Under the pieces are notes generated by a model. It did no database searches, was not told the origin of the DNA, and worked only from the letters and a program-made list of their open reading frames with translations. DNA of 17,229 nucleotides from CAYJDG01 sp964368875 (GTDB lineage Bacteria; Pseudomonadota; Alphaproteobacteria; Micavibrionales; Micavibrionaceae), in NCBI GenBank assembly GCA_964368875.1, contig CAYJDG010000044.1, forward strand, positions 1 through 17,229, written 5' to 3'. Positions 13,505 through 17,229 of the stretch are shown here, one piece after another. The position numbers were made by a program, and so were the translations under genes. Position 1 is the stretch's first letter. Each line of letters opens with the position of its first letter.

Positions 13505-14005
13505 TTAACGGGCAGGTTGTCCACCGAATTGAGCATCAACCAGCGCGGCATCTATGGCCTTGCGGACTTCAGGGGAGACCTGATCGATATATTGGCCCAT
13601 TTTGGCCTGTGAGGATTTCCCTTCAGGCGACCCGAAATAGGCGATCAGAGCCTTTAGTTCAGGCACTGTGAAAGTGTTAGCCATGGCCGCAATCGAAAGT
13701 TGCTCAATTTTGTCATAATCTATGCGGATTTGGATAGCCGTCATATATTTTTCCTGCTCCTCAGGATTGAGGGGCGCAGCGCCAGAGGCGATATCCTTGT
13801 TGATGATCTCACGGATATCGACGAGGTCATGGTAGTCGGTCGCGAGCTTGGTGCGCTCTTTCATCTCTTCAGCCGGGATAACGGGCGCAGCCACGGGCGC
13901 GGGTTCCGAAACCGGGTCGGCCAGAATTTCATTTGCCGCATAGGCCGTAACGGGCATCAGCAGCGCAAGAGCGAGGACAAGTTTGAGCATAGGGGTTCTT
14001 CTCAT
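13505..14005 (-). CDS. DUF2059-domain secreted protein
   Basis: This is an exported protein of about 166 residues. The N terminus MRRTPMLKLVLALALLMPVTAYA is a signal peptide with cleavage after AYA. A Pro/Ala-rich linker follows, then a helical domain with the DUF2059 signature FTVPELKALIAYFGSPEG (112-129). The domain is common in proteobacterial periplasmic proteins of unknown role. I took the ATG at 14005, which overlaps the ssb stop as TGATG and implies translational coupling. The ATG at 13990 also gives an intact signal peptide. The downstream stress operon is separated by 74 bases with its own promoter candidate. Confidence 0.85.
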   Translation of the reverse strand: MRRTPMLKLVLALALLMPVTAYAANEILADPVSEPAPVAAPVIPAEEMKERTKLATDYHDLVDIREIINKDIASGAAPLNPEEQEKYMTAIQIRIDYDKIEQLSIAAMANTFTVPELKALIAYFGSPEGKSSQAKMGQYIDQVSPEVRKAIDAALVDAQFGGQPAR

Positions 14006-14490
14006 CAAAACGGGATATCGTCTTCCATCTCATCAGCTTTGCCGGAGCGTCCGCCAGCCGCACGGGCCGGAGGTGCAGAGCCGTACTCATCGCCATAACC
14101 GCCGCCGTCATTGCTCGGCGCGGCAGACGAGCCGCCGCTCTTGCCATCGAGCATGGTCAACTGGCCGTTATAAGCCTTGAGGACGACTTCGGTCGTGTAC
14201 TGGTCTTTGCCGTCTTTATCCTGCCACTTGCGGGTTTCGAGCGCGCCTTCGATATAAACCTTGGCACCTTTTTTGAGGTAGTTGCGCGCGACGTTGACGA
14301 TGTTCTGGTTGAACACGACAACTTTATGCCACTGGGTTTTTTCTTTGCGCTCGCCTGTCGCCTTGTCCTTCCACGTCTCGGAGGTGGCGATGGAGAGGTT
14401 GGCGACTTCGTCGCCGGACTGCATGGAGCGGATATCCGGGTCGTTGCCGAGATTTCCGATCAGGATTACTTTGTTGACACTTCCAGCCAT
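14005..14490 (-). CDS. ssb: Single-stranded DNA-binding protein
   Basis: SSB coats single-stranded DNA in replication, repair and recombination and recruits partners through its C-terminal tip. The 161-residue protein has a complete OB fold (residues 4-112: SVNKVILIGNLGNDPD, TSETW, EKTQWHKVVVF, KGAKVYIEGALETRKWQDKDG). A Gly/Ser/Ala-rich linker and the canonical acidic tip DDIPF (157-161) follow. The ATG at 14490 has GAGG in front. The frame is open further upstream only because an N-run is read through. Overlap of its stop with the next ATG links it to the DUF2059 gene. The upstream sequence is cut by an assembly gap 94 bases away. Confidence 0.97.
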   Translation of the reverse strand: MAGSVNKVILIGNLGNDPDIRSMQSGDEVANLSIATSETWKDKATGERKEKTQWHKVVVFNQNIVNVARNYLKKGAKVYIEGALETRKWQDKDGKDQYTTEVVLKAYNGQLTMLDGKSGGSSAAPSNDGGGYGDEYGSAPPARAAGGRSGKADEMEDDIPF

Positions 14491-14584
14491 GCTTTGCCTC
14501 TTCCGACTATAAAATTGAGATATGGCACCGTAGCGGCAATCAAAGACTTTGTTAATGAAAAAAACGAGGTTTTCCCGGAATCTT

Positions 14585-14684
14585 NNNNNNNNNNNNNNNN
14601 NNNNNNNNNNNNNNNNNNNNNNNNNNNNNNNNNNNNNNNNNNNNNNNNNNNNNNNNNNNNNNNNNNNNNNNNNNNNNNNNNNNN
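14585..14684. other. Assembly gap (100 N)
   Basis: Exactly 100 unknown bases, the conventional filler for a scaffold gap of unknown length. The true distance between ssb and the next gene, and whether other genes lie between, cannot be told. Confidence 0.99.
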
Positions 14685-14874
14685 GCCGCTGGACCGCCGT
14701 CTGGACGCTGACCGGGTACTGGATCAGGGCAGCGGCATCGACATTGCGCTTCTCCGAATCCGCCGATCCGCCGCCGGAGCGAGTCGACGAAGTCACCGCA
14801 TAGGAGAGAGCGGCAAACAATGCCACAGCGATCAAAATTAAAAACAGCACATTGCCGGATTGTGTTTGGTCCAT
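14685..14874 (-). CDS. N-terminal part of a membrane or prepilin-like protein (3' end in gap)
   Basis: Only the first 63 residues are visible from the ATG at 14874. A short polar N terminus (MDQTQSG) is followed at once by a hydrophobic helix (NVLFLILIAVALFAALSYAV) and then a Ser/Gly-rich segment and a folded-looking start (AALIQYPVSVQTAVQR). The Gly just before a long N-terminal helix is reminiscent of type IV-like prepilins, but the usual Glu at +5 is absent. A single-anchor membrane protein is the safer call. A weak AGGGGGG lies about eleven bases upstream. It is divergent from uvrA and shares the operator region. The rest is lost in the N gap. Confidence 0.65.
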
Positions 14875-14943
14875 AAGGTAACTTGCCCCCCTATAATTTT
14901 CTTCTATGTGACTATAACGCCCGAAAACACGGAATGGTTGAGG

Positions 14944-14980
14944 GTACAAATGAGAACCGCAAATTGTTCTTGATTTGTAC
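14944..14980. promoter_or_regulatory. Large dyad with paired LexA-like boxes (SOS operator candidate)
   Basis: GTACAAATGAGAAC (14944-14957), eight bases, then GTTCTTGATTTGTAC (14966-14980). The arms are reverse complements apart from a one-base indel and adjacent mismatch. The right arm is GTTC-N7-GTAC, one base from the alphaproteobacterial LexA box GTTC-N7-GTTC. The left arm on the other strand reads GTTC-N6-GTAC. It overlaps the -35 of the uvrA promoter. Confidence 0.55.
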
Positions 14981-14997
14981 TCATGCGCACTTATATA
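14970..14997 (+). promoter_or_regulatory. Predicted uvrA promoter
   Basis: TTGATT (14970-14975), 16 bases, TATATA (14992-14997; 14994-14999 with spacing 18 is equally good). The -35 lies inside the LexA-like dyad. The leader is short, with AGAGG before the ATG at 15016. Confidence 0.5.
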
Positions 14998-15015
14998 TAA
15001 GCGACAGAGGATGAT

Positions 15016-17229
15016 ATGGGTTTAAAAACGATTTCGGTAAGGGGCGCACGCGAGCATAACCTTAAAAATATCAATGTCGACATCCCCCGCGACAGCCTGA
15101 CGGTCATCACCGGGCTGTCCGGTTCGGGCAAGTCGTCGCTTGCCTTCGACACGATCTATTCGGAAGGCCAGCGCCGCTATGTCGAGAGCCTGTCGGCCTA
15201 TGCCCGCCAGTTCCTCGAGATGATGCAGAAGCCGGATGTTGATTCCATCGAAGGCCTCTCACCCGCCATTTCCATCGAACAGAAAACCACCAGCCGCAAT
15301 CCGCGCTCGACGGTCGGCACCGTCACCGAGATTTACGATTACATGCGCCTGCTGTGGGCGCGCGTCGGTGTGCCCTACTCGCCCGCGACCGGTCTGCCGA
15401 TTGAAAGCCAGTCGGTTACGCAGATGGTCGACCAGATCAAGAAAATGGGCGACGGCACCAAACTCTATATCCTCGCCCCCATCGTGCGCGGGCGCAAAGG
15501 CGAATATAAAAAGGAACTCAAGGAGCTGCAGGCCAAAGGCTTCCAGCGCGTCAAGATCGACGGCACGATGTACGAAATCGACGACTCGCCCGTGCTCGAC
15601 AAGAAACTGAAACATGATATCGAAGTCGTCGTCGACCGCCTGGTGCTGCGCGACGATCTCGGCAACCGCCTGCCGGACAGCGTCGAAACGGCGCTGCGTC
15701 TTGCCGACGGTCTGATCATCGTCGAGGATGCCGACAGCGGCAAGCGCGACCTCTATTCAGAAAAATTCGCCTGCCCTGTCTCCGGCTTCACTATTCCCGA
15801 GATCGAGCCACGCCTGTTTTCGTTCAACTCGCCGCATGGTGCCTGCCCGGATTGCGATGGCCTCGGCGAGCGGCTTTATTTCGATGAAGACCTCGTCGTG
15901 CCTGATGCGACCCTCAGCCTTGCCGAAGGCGCAATCGAGCCATGGTCGAAAAGCTTCGCGCCGTTTTATATGCAGGCGGTCAATGCGGTTGCCAAGCATT
16001 ATAAATTTAAGACGACTACGCCGTGGAACGAGCTGAAAAAATCTCAGCGCGATATCATTCTATATGGGTCTGGCGATGAAGACATCCGCATCACCTATCA
16101 AAGCAAAACCGACAGCACGTGGAAGAGCAACAAGCCCTTTGAAGGCGTGATCCCATCCCTCGCCCGCCGCATTCTCGAAACCGATAGCAACTCGGCGCGG
16201 GAAGAGCTGTCGAAATACCAAAACAGCAGCCCGTGCGAAACGTGCCACGGCCAGCGCCTGAAACCCGAAGCGCTCGCGGTCAAGATCAACAAGTTTCATA
16301 TCTCGCAGGCAACCGAGCTTTCGATCTCGGAGGCGCAGAAATGGTTTTCGGCTCTGCCGAAGACTCTGACCAAACAGCAGAACGAAATCGCCATCCGCAT
16401 TCTCAAGGAAATCAACGACCGTTTGAATTTCCTCGTTAATGTCGGATTGGATTACCTCTCCTTAAGCCGCTCATCCGGCACGCTGTCCGGTGGCGAGAGT
16501 CAGCGTATTCGTCTGGCCTCGCAGATCGGCTCGGGCCTGACGGGTGTAATGTATGTGCTGGATGAGCCGTCCATCGGCCTGCACCAGCGCGACAACCACC
16601 GTCTGCTTGAGACGCTCAAGCACCTGCGCGATATCGGCAATACCGTTTTGGTCGTTGAACACGACGAAGATGCAATCCGCTCTGCCGATTTCCTGATCGA
16701 TATGGGACCGGGCGCAGGCGTGCATGGCGGCGAAGTCGTCGCTATCGGCACACCAGATGTCGTTTTCAAAAACAAGAAGAGCATCACCGCACAATATATG
16801 ACGGGCGTGAGGTCAATTGAGATTCCCAAAGACCGCCGCCCCGGCAAGATGCAGGGCAAGAAGCCGCAACTGCTGAAAATTATCGGCGCGAAGGGCAATA
16901 ACCTTAAAAACGTCACGGCGGAAATTCCGCTCGGCACGTTTACCTGTATCACGGGTGTGTCAGGCAGCGGCAAATCGACGCTGACCATCGATACATTGTT
17001 CAAGGCCGCCAGCCGCAAGCTGATGAAATCGCATGAACTGCCCGCCGAGCACGACAAGATCGAGGGCCTTGAGTATCTCGACAAGGTGATCGACATCGAC
17101 CAGTCGCCGATTGGCCGCACGCCGCGCTCGAACCCGGCGACCTATACCGGATGCTTCACGCCGATCCGCGAATGGTTCTCTGGTCTGCCAGAAGCCAAAG
17201 TGCGCGGCTATGGCCCTGGGCGCTTCTCG
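15016..17229 (+). CDS. uvrA: UvrABC system protein A, 3' end beyond window
   Basis: UvrA is the damage-sensing ABC ATPase of nucleotide excision repair, acting as a dimer with UvrB. The visible 738 residues include Walker A GLSGSGKS (33-40) and the first zinc module region (253-280). The ABC signature LSGGESQRIRLASQIGSGL precedes the Walker B segment VLDEPSIGLHQRDN. The second Walker A GVSGSGKST is near 647-655. The first zinc module has C253, C277 and C280, but Ser256 (CPVSG) where E. coli has Cys, a variant I associate with alphaproteobacteria. The remaining C-terminal zinc finger and second signature lie outside. The start ATG follows AGAGG. A LexA-like dyad covers the promoter. Confidence 0.97.
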   Translation, partial: MGLKTISVRGAREHNLKNINVDIPRDSLTVITGLSGSGKSSLAFDTIYSEGQRRYVESLSAYARQFLEMMQKPDVDSIEGLSPAISIEQKTTSRNPRSTVGTVTEIYDYMRLLWARVGVPYSPATGLPIESQSVTQMVDQIKKMGDGTKLYILAPIVRGRKGEYKKELKELQAKGFQRVKIDGTMYEIDDSPVLDKKLKHDIEVVVDRLVLRDDLGNRLPDSVETALRLADGLIIVEDADSGKRDLYSEKFACPVSGFTIPEIEPRLFSFNSPHGACPDCDGLGERLYFDEDLVVPDATLSLAEGAIEPWSKSFAPFYMQAVNAVAKHYKFKTTTPWNELKKSQRDIILYGSGDEDIRITYQSKTDSTWKSNKPFEGVIPSLARRILETDSNSAREELSKYQNSSPCETCHGQRLKPEALAVKINKFHISQATELSISEAQKWFSALPKTLTKQQNEIAIRILKEINDRLNFLVNVGLDYLSLSRSSGTLSGGESQRIRLASQIGSGLTGVMYVLDEPSIGLHQRDNHRLLETLKHLRDIGNTVLVVEHDEDAIRSADFLIDMGPGAGVHGGEVVAIGTPDVVFKNKKSITAQYMTGVRSIEIPKDRRPGKMQGKKPQLLKIIGAKGNNLKNVTAEIPLGTFTCITGVSGSGKSTLTIDTLFKAASRKLMKSHELPAEHDKIEGLEYLDKVIDIDQSPIGRTPRSNPATYTGCFTPIREWFSGLPEAKVRGYGPGRFS

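Noticed and set aside
14874..14940. EcfG promoter for the divergent membrane or pilin-like gene
   Set aside because: TCAAC-N17-CGTT on the minus strand differs from GGAAC at two of five bases, so it is too weak to call.
14005..14949. SSB fused to an upstream membrane segment
   Set aside because: The frame is continuous only through 100 N's, whose length is arbitrary. SSB starts at 14490 with its own RBS.
1..17229. CRISPR array, insertion sequence, integrase or toxin-antitoxin pair
   Set aside because: I looked on both strands. There is no regularly spaced repeat, transposase or integrase motif, or recognisable TA pair.

Overview
The window looks like a chromosomal segment of a free-living alphaproteobacterium. 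Three things suggest this. The UvrA has the alphaproteobacterial-type first zinc-module sequence CPVSG. There is a GTTC-N7-GTAC operator candidate at uvrA. The small membrane stress-type operon has a GCAAC-N16-CGTT promoter candidate. The wording of the prepilin-like fragment next to uvrA reminds me of Micavibrio-like lineages, but that is an impression, not a demonstration. Most of the window is core housekeeping DNA. I see no complete mobile element, CRISPR array, prophage or defence cassette.

Layout. 1-2.2 kb: a KefB/KefC-type K+/H+ antiporter, convergent with a tiny GIY-YIG protein. 2.2-2.5 kb: a palindrome-rich stretch and tRNA-Lys(UUU) with its promoter. 2.5-4.7 kb: coaD (minus), divergent from a two-gene RNA-methyltransferase operon (COG1092-type plus SpoU/TrmH, overlapping ATGA). 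4.7-6.7 kb: a minus-strand series of a secreted unknown, a small unknown with a hairpin over its ribosome binding site, an SRPBCC/AHSA1 protein and a small membrane protein. 6.7-7.2 kb: a remnant of a second SRPBCC gene and an AT-rich four-helix membrane protein. 7.2-10 kb: gyrA. 10-10.35 kb: an unusual leader region with promoter, hairpin-terminator, repeat-bearing small ORF and gyrA promoter. 10.3-12.4 kb: an unknown CxxC protein, a YCII/DGPF protein and a HAD hydrolase with a textbook promoter and terminator. 12.4-13.5 kb: a three-gene operon (DUF883/YqjD-like, YqjE/holin-like, one-helix protein) typical of envelope stress responses. 13.5-15 kb: DUF2059 protein, ssb, a 100-N assembly gap and the 5' part of a membrane or pilin-like gene. 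15-17.2 kb: uvrA, cut by the window end.

How the genes relate. ssb and uvrA form the familiar DNA-repair neighbourhood, with a large dyad that looks like paired LexA boxes in the uvrA promoter. The methyltransferase pair probably modifies rRNA or tRNA. The YqjD/YqjE-like operon probably belongs to the general stress response. No obviously new multi-gene system is visible. The most unusual signals are regulatory: the promoter plus immediate terminator plus repeat ORF ahead of gyrA, the paired LexA-like dyad, an SD-sequestering hairpin, and apparently leaderless divergent promoters at coaD.
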